A DNA stretch of 64,000 bases, taken from assembly GCA_963781215.1 (NCBI GenBank), contig CAWAFE010000044.1, positions 1 to 64,000 on the forward strand, read 5' to 3'. A program made the translations under genes and the position numbers. Positions 45,228 through 53,577 of the stretch are shown here, piece after piece (position 1 is the first letter of the stretch; the number at the start of each line of letters is the position of its first letter). The notes below the pieces were generated by a model. The model was not told where the DNA came from. It did not search any database and was given only the letters and a program-made list of their open reading frames with translations. Source of the stretch: AP-15 sp963781215 (lineage in GTDB: Bacteria > Pseudomonadota > Alphaproteobacteria > ATCC43930 > CGMCC-115725).

Positions 45228-46196
45228 ATGGACGATGTGCGCACACGCCCGCAAAGCCCTGGCGGCTGGTTTCTGAGCCGCGACGAGCTGGCCGAGTTCC
45301 ACACCCGCGGGTTTCTCGGTCCCTTCACCCTGTTCGAGCCCGAAGAGATGCGGGCGCATTGGAAGCGCCTGCGCCTCGATCTGTTCGATCGCCGCCATGC
45401 CGCCTATCCCGAGGTCAAGCCGGGGAGTGGGGTCTACGATTACGATCGCCACCTCGACAACCCGTTCCTGGCCGAGATCGTCTGCCGGCCGGAGATCGTG
45501 CACCGGATGGCGAGCATCCTCGGCCCCGACGTGATTTGCTGGCGTTCGGAGTTCTTCCCGAAATATCCGGGCGACGAAGGAACCGACTGGCACCAGGCCG
45601 ACACCTTCGGCGGCGGCAACGGGATCCCGCACATCGTGTGGCCCGACGGCTCCGATTTCGGCGGCGCGCTGACAATCTGGATGGCCTTCACCGAGGCCAG
45701 CGAGGAAACCGCCTGCATGCAGTTCATCCCCGGCACGCAGCGCACGATGTACTACGATGAGAGCAAGGGCATGCATTACGACCCCTCTCGGGTCAACCGC
45801 AAGGAAGTGAACGGCGTCCTGCGGGGCTTCTTCGGCTACGACTGGCGCGAGATTCAGGTCGACCCGAATTGGACGCCTGATGAATCGAAGGCGGTGTCGG
45901 TCCCCTGCCGCGCCGGGCAGTTCGTCGTCTTCTGGTCGACCTTGATGCACGCCTCACTGCCGCATCTCGGCCGGAGCAAAGAGATGCGCCTCGGCTATGC
46001 GGCGCGCTATGTGCCGACCTCGGTCACGGTCTACGCGGACATGCAGGAAACCAACCGGGTCGACGAGCTGGGCGGCAGCTTTTCGCTGGAAAATTACGGT
46101 GCCATCGTCGTCTCCGGCCGCGACGAGTTCGGCCACAACCGGATCCGGACTCACACGACGCGGGGCGCGCCCTACCTCAACGCCAACCCGAGGTGA
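45228..46196 (+). CDS. SyrB2-like non-haem Fe(II)/2-oxoglutarate halogenase
   Basis: PhyH-superfamily enzyme of 322 residues. The facial-triad motif reads 'GTDWHQADTFGGG': His122 is followed by Ala124 where hydroxylases have Asp or Glu, leaving an open iron site for chloride. The second His is His241 in 'WSTLMHAS', 119 residues on, the same spacing as His116 and His235 of SyrB2; Arg260 in 'AARYVP' falls 19 residues after it, as SyrB2 Arg254 does. 'FIPGTQRTMYYDESKGMHYD', 'GFFGYDWREIQVDPNW' and 'HTTRGAPY' also resemble SyrB2. Such enzymes chlorinate unactivated carbons of an amino acid tethered to a carrier protein. The ATG at 45228 follows GGAGGGAGG. The product is inferred, not shown. Confidence 0.93.
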   Translation: MDDVRTRPQSPGGWFLSRDELAEFHTRGFLGPFTLFEPEEMRAHWKRLRLDLFDRRHAAYPEVKPGSGVYDYDRHLDNPFLAEIVCRPEIVHRMASILGPDVICWRSEFFPKYPGDEGTDWHQADTFGGGNGIPHIVWPDGSDFGGALTIWMAFTEASEETACMQFIPGTQRTMYYDESKGMHYDPSRVNRKEVNGVLRGFFGYDWREIQVDPNWTPDESKAVSVPCRAGQFVVFWSTLMHASLPHLGRSKEMRLGYAARYVPTSVTVYADMQETNRVDELGGSFSLENYGAIVVSGRDEFGHNRIRTHTTRGAPYLNANPR

Positions 46197-46211
46197 CCGC
46201 CCCACATCGGG

Positions 46212-46583
46212 TCAGCGCGACATCTGCTGCTCGATGGTCTTGGTCAGCGGCGTTTTGACGTCGCCGGTGTGCTTGGTGGTGACCGTCTCTACCAGCACGA
46301 TCCAGCACTCGTCGTCGGCCACCGGGTTGTGCATGACACCGCGCGGAACAACGCAGAACTCGCCGGCGTTCAGGACCGTCTCGCCGTCCTCGAGCTGAAT
46401 GACGAGCCGCCCCTTCACGACCTGGAACAGCTCGTCTTCGTCGTCGTGCTTGTGCCAGGCGAGCTGTCCCTTGAGCTTGGCCACCTTGACGTATTGGTCG
46501 TTGACCCGGCCTACCACCTTCGGCGACCAATATTCGTCGATCGCGTCGAGTGCCTGCAACAGATTGACGCAGGTTATCGTCAT
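46212..46583 (-). CDS. Cupin domain protein
   Basis: Single-domain cupin of 123 residues. Motif 1 is visible as 'LAWHKHDDEDELFQVVKGRL' (H-x-H-x4-E then G) and motif 2 as 'GEFCVVPRGVMHNPVADD' with the third His. It is a small metal-binding protein of a common DUF-type family, possibly an enzyme such as an isomerase or dioxygenase. It is convergent with the halogenase gene, 15 bases from its stop, so it is not in the same transcript. Whether it acts in the halogenation pathway is unknown. Confidence 0.9.
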   Translation of the reverse strand: MTITCVNLLQALDAIDEYWSPKVVGRVNDQYVKVAKLKGQLAWHKHDDEDELFQVVKGRLVIQLEDGETVLNAGEFCVVPRGVMHNPVADDECWIVLVETVTTKHTGDVKTPLTKTIEQQMSR

Positions 46584-46646
46584 GTCAGCCCTCGCGGTCT
46601 GCTAATGTCCGCCGAGCCTAACAGACCGCCGCGAGGGGAAAAAGGC

Positions 46647-46853
46647 GTGGACGAAACCACAGACGACGGCCGCCGATACACGGTGATCGTCAATTGCGAG
46701 GGACAATATTCGATCTGGCTCGCCGGTCGGACGGTCCCCGCCGGCTGGCGTCCCGCCGGACCCGACGGGCCGAAGTCTGAATGCCGGGCCTATATCGCCA
46801 AGGTCTGGGTCGACATCACGCCGCGCAGCGTGCGCGGCCGGGAAAAACGCTGA
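46647..46853 (+). CDS. MbtH-like protein
   Basis: Protein of 68 residues of the MbtH family, which bind adenylation domains and are needed for their folding or activity. 'YTVIVNCEGQYSIW', 'VPAGWRPAG', then 'CRAYIAKVWVDITPRSVR' match the family's conserved N-x-E-x-Q-x-S-x-W, P-x-GW and W-x-D-x-x-P-x-S blocks. I chose the GTG at 46647 after GAGGGGAAAAAGG; an ATG at 46605 would add 14 residues. It lies on the same strand as the adenylation enzyme and is its probable partner. Confidence 0.92.
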   Translation: MDETTDDGRRYTVIVNCEGQYSIWLAGRTVPAGWRPAGPDGPKSECRAYIAKVWVDITPRSVRGREKR

Positions 46854-46914
46854 GGACATCCCCCGCGCTCGTACTTGGGGACTATATTCGGCGGTGTATC
46901 GAGGAGGGCACGCC

Positions 46915-48019
46915 ATGGAGATAGAGGCCGCGGTCTTTCGCAAGGTGTTGGAGCCGCTGACAATCGAGGCAGTCGACATCGACAAGCCGTGGGCGCGCGA
47001 GGTGCTGGTGCGGACCGTGGCGACCGGTGTGTGCCACAGCGACCTGCATGTCGTCGACGGCCAGGGCCGGTTCCCGCTCGACCGGCCGATCGTGCTGGGC
47101 CACGAGGGCGCCGGGATCGTCGAGGCGGTCGGGGCCGAGGTGACGACGGTCAAGCCCGGCGACCATGTCGTCGCCTGTCTCTCGGGCTTTTGCGGCAGCT
47201 GCCCGCAATGCCTCTCCGGCCACCCGAATCTGTGCACCGGCGGCATCGTCACCCGGCCCGACGAGGCGGCGCCGCGGCTGTCGCAGAACGGGCCAGCCCG
47301 TTGCGCCAGTTCATCGGCATTTCGAGCTATGCCGAAAAGATGCTGCTGCACGAGAACTCGATCGTGCGGATCGACCCCGATTTGCCGCTCGACCAGGCGG
47401 CGCTCGTCGGCTGCGGCGTGTTGACCGGGGTCGGCGCCGCATTGCGCAGCTCCGGGCATGGAGGCGGGGCAGACGGTCGCGGTCTTCGGCTGCGGCGGGG
47501 TCGGCCTGTCGATCGTCCAGGGGGCGCGGATCGGCGGCGCCCGCCAGATCATCGCCGATCGACCAGTTCGACATCAAGCGCGAGATGGCGATGCGCGCCG
47601 GCGCGACGCATTTCGTCAACAGCGCGCGAGGACGACCCGGTCAAGGCGGTGCGCGCGCTGACCGGCGGGCTCGGGCGTCGACCACGCTTTCGAGGCGGTG
47701 GGCCTCGCCAAGCTGTGCCGGCAGGCGATCGAGAGCCTGGCGATCCGCGGCACCGCGACGATCGTCGGGGTGTTGCCGCCCGACGCGATGATCGAGTTCC
47801 CATGGATGGCGATCCGCCCCGAATGCAAGGTGCAGACCTCGCGCATGGGCTCGAACCGGTTTCGCTACCGACATCCCGCTCTATCTCGATTTCTTCCGCC
47901 AGGGCCGGCTCGACCTCGACGCGATGGTCACCAAGCGCGGCCGTCTCTGCGACATCAACGAAGCCTTCCGCGCCATGAAAGCCGGCGAAGTCGCCCGCAC
48001 CGTGCTGACTTTCGATTGA
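46915..48019 (+). pseudogene. Zinc-dependent alcohol dehydrogenase, multiply frameshifted
   Basis: Medium-chain (class III-like) zinc alcohol dehydrogenase, about 365 residues when repaired. The first frame gives 'TGVCHSDLHVVDG', 'PIVLGHEGAGIVEAVGAEV' and the structural-zinc 'GFCGSCPQCLSGHPNLC'; then 'SYAEKMLLHENSIVRIDPDL', 'GQTVAVFGCGGVGLSIVQGA' (NAD-binding), 'FDIKREMAMRAGATHFVNSA', 'LAKLCRQAIESLAIRGTATI' and 'DIPLYLDFFRQGRLDLDAMV' follow in changing frames. At least six shifts occur between 47290 and 47870, mostly one extra base. The ATG follows GAGGAGGG. Because each segment is fully conserved, either recent decay or sequence errors are plausible. It lies just after mbtH and may be a tailoring enzyme. 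Confidence 0.85.
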
Positions 48020-48100
48020 GAGCGGCCGATCGACCGCGGGACACTGGTGCGCCGGTTGAGAAGTTCGCGGGACGTGGTCCTGCAATTCTGAGCCTGTCAT

Positions 48101-48154
48101 ACCGGCGAAGGCCGGTACCCACTGCCGCAGATGGATCCCGACCTTTGTCGGGAT
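48101..48154. repeat. Pair of short palindromes (REP-like element)
   Basis: Two perfect hairpins lie close together: ACCGGC-gaag-GCCGGT at 48101-48116 and ATCCCGAC-cttt-GTCGGGAT at 48135-48154. This arrangement resembles dispersed extragenic palindromes common in alphaproteobacteria. It follows the alcohol dehydrogenase gene and could also stabilise or end its transcript, although no T-run follows. Confidence 0.7.
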
Positions 48155-49051
48155 GGTGAGCAGGGGATACCGGAAACTTGTGGCCTGGGCTGCGGGCGAT
48201 GAAAGATGTCCGGCGGATTTCAGATCCGCCCTACGTGCTGGTTGGGCAGCGATCGGTATGTTCTGACGCATGGCAGCCTCTCGAATTCCGTGATTATCGT
48301 AATTGCGATGCTACACGGCAATATAATCAGAAGCACGTAGAGGTTATTTCATTTTGACTACATCTGATTATGCGTTGATTATCAGTATTGTCTCGATTTC
48401 CTATCAATCGGCGCTTTATTTTGGAATATTTGACAAAAATTCGATTTTCGTAAAGCGCTCAGCTTTCGCATAACGGTCTTCTACGCGGTGCGAACCCCGA
48501 TGACCGTCAGCGGCTATTGAGTATGACGGTCACGAATATGGGTCCGGGGCCGTAATCCTGCATTCGTGCATTGCACGGAAAAAGAAGCCCTGGTGGAGAC
48601 GAGCGAAGTTTTACGGAATGTTGAACCCGATACACGGAGATCTCCACAGACTCGAAACCTTCGCAGAGTCTCGGCCCGTTCAGATTCTGGATTACCTGCC
48701 AAGATCGCTGAGGGTGAGGTCAAATCCTTTTACTTCCCATACACGCGAGATGGGTTCCTGAACGAAGGGCGTGCAGGTAGGCATCAATGACACGTATCAG
48801 AGGAATACATAGTGTCGGCGCAACGACATGCGTAAGGTCAATGCGTCCTACCAGCGGGATTTCGTCCCTGAGACAACAGGTTGAGGTTTTTGTGCAAAAT
48901 CCCTTGGAGGCGCGAAATAAAGGTCAGACTGCTCGCTGCTGTCGTAAGCGGTCGCAGCAATCATGCCCGGTTCCCGTGCTCAGAGTGCCGACCTGAACGA
49001 TACTATCAAGAATAAACTCAGCGATTTTTCAATGGAGTTAACCGAATCGCT
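48155..49051. other. Lower-GC gene-poor stretch
   Basis: About 900 bases. The part around 48290-48480 is clearly AT-rich compared with the rest of the window. Small frames such as 48566-48790 have no recognised similarity. It may be foreign or decayed DNA; no integrase or repeat boundaries were found. Confidence 0.5.
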
Positions 49052-49342
49052 ATGCCTATTACGGTATGCTTTCCCACTGTGCGGAGGGTGATTCGCTCTG
49101 ATGTAATGGGGGGAAGCAATGCTGCCGCCCAAACCCTCATGCCGATGATCTATCAGACCGGAAGAATGGCGGGTCTCATGACTTCGGCCCTGTTGGGGAG
49201 AATCCAACTGGCTCTGGATTCGATGAAATCAGACCTAAGGAACGATTGCGCAAACATGGCTGCGCTTTATCGGAAGTACGGCCAGTCTTGCAAAGCACTC
49301 ACCGAGCATCCCGACGCGCGGCTCCGAACCATACTCCAATGA
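49052..49342 (+). CDS. Hypothetical protein in lower-GC region
   Basis: A 96-codon frame not recognised as any family. The middle is moderately hydrophobic ('TLMPMIYQTGRMAGLMTSAL'), and the end is charged. No strong ribosome-binding site precedes the ATG; an in-frame ATG further in is possible. A 12-bp hairpin 19 bases after the stop gives slight support for a real transcript end. Confidence 0.3.
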   Translation: MPITVCFPTVRRVIRSDVMGGSNAAAQTLMPMIYQTGRMAGLMTSALLGRIQLALDSMKSDLRNDCANMAALYRKYGQSCKALTEHPDARLRTILQ

Positions 49343-49360
49343 CGTAGGTAGCGGCCTGAT

Positions 49361-49393
49361 GTTTTTGGGCAGAAATCGCACCTGCCTAAAAAC
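49361..49393. terminator. Hairpin, possible transcription terminator
   Basis: GTTTTTGGGCAG and CTGCCTAAAAAC can pair over 12 positions (one G-T) with a 9-base loop. It lies shortly after the small frame at 49052-49342 and before the convergent SDR gene. There is no following T-run on the plus strand, so its efficiency as an intrinsic terminator is uncertain. Confidence 0.45.
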
Positions 49394-49551
49394 CCTCATC
49401 AATTTCCCCATTTAGAGGGCAAAGCCCCATCGAGGGGTGGGACTTTAACAACACCCTCGATCACCGTCGGCGCGCGCTCTCCGCCCCGCATCCTCCCTTC
49501 TCCGTGAACGAGCACAAAATCCGCGTTGATGCACCCATAACGGGCTAGCTG

Positions 49552-50562
49552 CTAGCCGACCCGGTTATGGCTTCGCTCGACTCCGTTCACGTCGGCGAGG
49601 CGCCAGCCGGCCTTGGCGGCGAAGTTCTCGAAAAAATCGGTGTCGTAGGCCTGTTCCGGTGACGCGCGCACCATCTCGTCGATCACGTGCGCGTCCGGGC
49701 CGACGAGAATGCGCCAGCGGTCGGCCTTGACCCCGTCGAGAATGATCGTTGCCGCCTCGGCCGCGCTCGTCGGAGCATCCTCGGTAAAGCGCCGTTCGCG
49801 CTCGGCGATGAGCTTGCGAATGTCTTCGTCGGACATGCTTGGAGACATCCCTGCCCATGGAGGCGATGCGCGCCCGGGCGAAGGCGATTTGTCGCTGCAG
49901 TGATCGCGTCCGAGTTGTTGCCGCTATGGATCTTGCGGGAGTTGGAGTGCGATCGAGGTGCCGATATGGCCGGGCATCACGACCGAGCATTTGATGTGAG
50001 GTGCGTTGATCCGCAGATCGGTGATCAGCGCTTCGGTGAAGCCCTTTACCGCGAATTTCGCCGCACTGTAGGCGGTGTGCGGAATGCGCGGGCCGACCGA
50101 CGCCCAGAAACCGTTGACGCTGCTGGTGTTGACGATGTGGCCCTCGTCCGCTTTTTGCAGCATCGGCAGAAAGGCGCGGGTGCAGTGATAGACCCCGCCC
50201 CAGCAGATGTTGAAGGTCTTCTCCCATTCGTCGGGGCTGTGCGCGATCATGCTTCCGCCGCCGCCGAGGCCGGCGTTGTTGAACAAGAGATGGATCTTGT
50301 CGGTGTCGTGGCGGTCCGCGACCTCGTCGCGAAACCGCTGCACCTGCGCGGCGTCGGACACGTCGACGACGTGCGCGGTCACGCGCAAGCCTTGCGGCAG
50401 TCCCGCCGCCTCGCACTGCCGCTGGGTTTCCGCCATCCCCGCCGCCGAGACATCGCACATCGCGACATTGCAAGCCTCGGCGGTCAGCTGACGGACGAGC
50501 TCCCGCCCCATCCCCGAGCCGCCGCCGGTGACGACCGCGATCTTGCCTGTGAAGTCCTTCAT
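49552..50562 (-). CDS. SDR family oxidoreductase, frameshifted in 3' third
   Basis: Short-chain dehydrogenase of about 335 residues. The N-terminal two-thirds are intact: 'VVTGGGSGMGRELVRQL', 'LLFNNAGLGGGG', a catalytic Ser in 'IVNTSSVNGF' and YxxxK as 'YSAAK', then 'KCSVVMPGHIGTSIAL'. From about 49950 the frame changes: 'NSRKIHSGNNSDAIT', then 'RQIAFARARIASMGRDVSK', then 'MSDEDIRKLIAERERRFTED' and 'AATIILDGVKADRWRILVGP' back in the first frame. Three shifts restore the frame, each fitting one extra base. The extended C-terminus with 'DGVKADRWRILVG' marks a known SDR subgroup. The ATG at 50562 begins the fold. Confidence 0.85.
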
Positions 50563-50663
50563 ATTCCGCGCCTCCTCGGGATTTTGCTGATGGATTGCCG
50601 GATCAGTTCCTCGTCGGATCAAAATGATTTCAGTTCCGACATCCAGGCCAGCCCGGGGCTGGC

Positions 50664-51942
50664 CTAGGGCTGGCCTCGGAACGTCGAGCGGCCGATATCG
50701 CGGCGGCAGAAGCCGTCGGTCCAGTCGATCCGGTCGATGGCGGCGTAAGCGCGCTCGCGGGCGCGACCGAGATCGCCACCGAGCGCGGTAACGCCGAGCA
50801 CGCGACCGCCGTCGGCGACGAGCCTCCCATCGTCGCGGCGGGTGCCGGCGTGAAAGATCTTGACCTGCGGCTCGGCCGCCGCGGCGTCGAGGCCGCGGAT
50901 CTCGCCGCCGCGCCGCGGCTCGTCGGGATAGCCCTTGGCCGCCATCACGACGCAGATCGCGGCATCGGCGTGCCAGCGCAGATCGACCTGGCGCAGCACC
51001 CCGTCGCGCGTCGCGATCAGCGCCGGCAACAGGTCGCTCATCAGCCGCATCGCCAGCACCTGCGCCTCCGGGTCGCCAAAGCGGACATTGTATTCGAGGA
51101 GAAGCGGGCCTCTGTCGGTCAGCATCAGCCCGGCATAGAGGACACCCTTGAAGCGCCGCCCCTCGCGCTCCATCGCCGCAACCGTCGGCAGGATGATGCG
51201 GTCCATGACTTGGCCTTCGAACGCGGGCGTCAGCGCGGGCGCCGGCGAATAGGCCCCCATGCCGCCGGTGTTCGGCCCGGTGTCGCCGTCGCCGACCCGC
51301 TTGTGGTCCTGGGCGGCGGCGAGCGGCAGCGCGTCTTTGCCGTCGACTGAGCGCGAAAAAGCTCACCTCCTCGCCATCGAGAAAATCCTCGACGACGATT
51401 TCCATCCCGGCGGCGCTGAACCGGCGCTCGACCAGGGCCGCGTCGACCGCCTGGTAGGCGGTGTCGAGATCGAAGGCGACGGTGACACCCTTGCCGGCGG
51501 CGAGGCCGTCGGCCTTGACCACGATGGGTGCCCCGCGCCCAGCGATGTAGGCCTTGGCCGCCGCCGGATCCCTAAAATAGCGGTAGGCGGCGGTCGGGAT
51601 GCCGGCCTTGCCGCAGAGATCCTTCATAAAGGATTTCGAGCCTTCGAGTGCGGCCGCTGCGGCGCTCGGCCCAAAGGCCGCAATACCCTCGGCTTCGAGC
51701 GCGTCGACCAGCCCGAGGACGAGCGGCGCTTCCGGGCCGACGACGACGAACTCGATCCGTTCCTTCCGACAGAACCCGACAAGCCCCGCAATGTCGGTCG
51801 CGCGAATCGGCACGCATTCCGCTTCCTCGGCGATCCCGGCATTGCCCGGCGCGCAGTAGAGCCGGTCGACCAAGGGCGAGGCGGCAATCGCCCAGGCGAG
51901 CGCATGCTCGCGTCCGCCCGATCCCACGATCAGGACGCGCAT
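50664..51942 (-). CDS. purD: Phosphoribosylamine-glycine ligase PurD, one frameshift
   Basis: ATP-grasp ligase (GARS) of about 425 residues that makes glycinamide ribonucleotide in purine synthesis. 'MRVLIVGSGGREHALAWAIA' opens the chain; 'FVVVGPEAPLVLGLVDALEA', 'PIVVKADGLAAGKGVTVA', 'VVEDFLDGEEVSFFAL' read in one frame, then 'VDGKDALPLAAAQDHKRVGD', 'TGPNTGGMGAYSPAPALT', 'GPLLLEYNVRFGDPEAQVL' in the next. One extra base near 51350 accounts for the break. As purD is a housekeeping gene with no second copy in view, an error in the sequence is the likelier cause. Confidence 0.93.
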
Positions 51943-52138
51943 TGCGCACCACCGGAAAGAACCCTCTCCCCCCACCCCGTCGGGGAAAGCGGAAAGGAAA
52001 AGGGGCGGCCCCTGCAGCACCACTGATCTGGTGTGAATCGCTTACAGCTGATCAAGTAGCCTCTCCCACCGGGCACCGCTGGGGCGGTCGTTGGGCTCCC
52101 GCATCGCCCTTCCTCCCGTGCTCGGCTATCATGTGGGG

Positions 52139-53563
52139 ATGGATGATCTCCTGGTCGCGGCCCCGACCCGCTCCAACCTTGCCGAATATACCGTCTCCGA
52201 GCTGTCGCAGGCACTCAGGCGCTCAATCGAGGACAATTTCGGCTATGTCCGGGTGCGCGGCGAAATCTCGGGCTTCAAAAGACACAGCTCGGGCCACTGC
52301 TATCTGGCGCTGAAGGACAGCGATGCGGTGCTCGACGCGGTCTGCTGGCGCATGACCGCGATGCGGCTCGCGGTCAAGCCCGAGGATGGGATGGAGGTGG
52401 TCTGCACGGGACGGCTGACGACCTTTCCCGGCCGCTCGAAATATCAGCTGGTTATCGACACGATCGAGCTCGCCGGCATCGGCGCGCTCTTGAAGCTGCT
52501 CGAAGAACGGCGCCAGCGGCTAGCGGCTGAGGGATTGTTCGCGGACGAGCGCAAGAAGCGGCTGCCCTATCTGCCCGAGGTGATCGGGGTCGTCACCTCG
52601 CCCTCGGGCGCGGTCATTCGCGACATCCTGCACCGGCTTTCCGACCGCTTTCCGCGCCGTGTGCTGATCTGGCCGGTCGCGGTCCAGGGCGAGGCGGCGG
52701 CGGCGCAGGTGGCGGCGGCGATCGCCGGCTTTAACCGCCTGCCGCAAGGGGCGGTGCCGCGGCCCGATGTGGTCATCGTCGCCCGCGGCGGCGGCAGCCT
52801 CGAAGATCTGATGGCGTTCAACGAAGAGATTGTGGTGCGCGCCGCCGCGGCCTCGGCGATCCCGCTGATCTCGGCGGTCGGGCACGAGACCGACACGACC
52901 CTGATCGACCATGCGAGCGACCGGCGGGCACCGACGCCCTCCGCCGCGGCCGAGATGGCGGTGCCGGTGCGGCTCGATCTCTTGGCCGAGCTCGGCGGCA
53001 AATCGGCGCGGCTCTCGGGCGGCCTCGCCCGGCTCTTCGCCGAGCGCCGGCTGCATCTCTCGGGCCTCGCGCGCGGGCTCCCCGACCCGCAGGACCTGAT
53101 CGGCAATGCCGCGCAACGGCTCGACGACCGCGCCGAGCGGCTGCGGCTTGCGGCGGATCGGCACCTGCGGGCGGCGCGCCAGCGCCTCGACCTCGCCTCG
53201 GCCGGACTACGGCCGGCGGTGCTCGCGGCCGACCTCGCCCGCACCCGCGCCCGGATTGCGGAGGTTTCCGTCCGGCTCGACACAGCGATGGCGCGCGCGA
53301 TCGGCCGCAGCCGCGATCTCGTAGACAATTTCGCCGGGCGCCTCGCCACCCACTCCGAGCGGCACGAGAGCCTCTTGGCGCGCGGCTATGTCGTGGTCCG
53401 CGACGGCGCCTCGCGGGTCGTCACCGACGCGGCCGCGGTCAGGCCCGGTGCGGCGCTCGACCTCGAATTCTACGACGGTCGGGTGGGTGCGATCGCCGGC
53501 CGCACGCCGCGGCGGCCGGTCCGCCGAATGGCGCCGCCGCCCGAGCAGGGCCGCCTGTTCTAG
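52139..53563 (+). CDS. xseA: Exodeoxyribonuclease VII large subunit
   Basis: Protein of 474 residues, the catalytic large subunit of exonuclease VII, which degrades single-stranded DNA. An N-terminal OB-fold region ('YTVSELSQALRRSIED', 'VRVRGEISGFKRHSSGHCYL') is followed by the conserved core 'LPYLPEVIGVVTSPSGAVIR', 'VIVARGGGSLEDLMAFNEE' and 'PLISAVGHETDTTLIDHASD', then a long coiled-coil arm and a C-terminal 'LLARGYVVVRD' segment. The ATG at 52139 fits the family start. The small subunit xseB lies about 8 kb downstream. Confidence 0.96.
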   Translation: MDDLLVAAPTRSNLAEYTVSELSQALRRSIEDNFGYVRVRGEISGFKRHSSGHCYLALKDSDAVLDAVCWRMTAMRLAVKPEDGMEVVCTGRLTTFPGRSKYQLVIDTIELAGIGALLKLLEERRQRLAAEGLFADERKKRLPYLPEVIGVVTSPSGAVIRDILHRLSDRFPRRVLIWPVAVQGEAAAAQVAAAIAGFNRLPQGAVPRPDVVIVARGGGSLEDLMAFNEEIVVRAAAASAIPLISAVGHETDTTLIDHASDRRAPTPSAAAEMAVPVRLDLLAELGGKSARLSGGLARLFAERRLHLSGLARGLPDPQDLIGNAAQRLDDRAERLRLAADRHLRAARQRLDLASAGLRPAVLAADLARTRARIAEVSVRLDTAMARAIGRSRDLVDNFAGRLATHSERHESLLARGYVVVRDGASRVVTDAAAVRPGAALDLEFYDGRVGAIAGRTPRRPVRRMAPPPEQGRLF

Positions 53564-53577
53564 CCATTCTGGCGCCA

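Noticed and set aside
45228..46196. Annotation as an ordinary phytanoyl-CoA dioxygenase (hydroxylase)
   Set aside because: The third iron ligand, normally Asp/Glu, is Ala124 (HQA), and spacing and other blocks match SyrB2-type halogenases.
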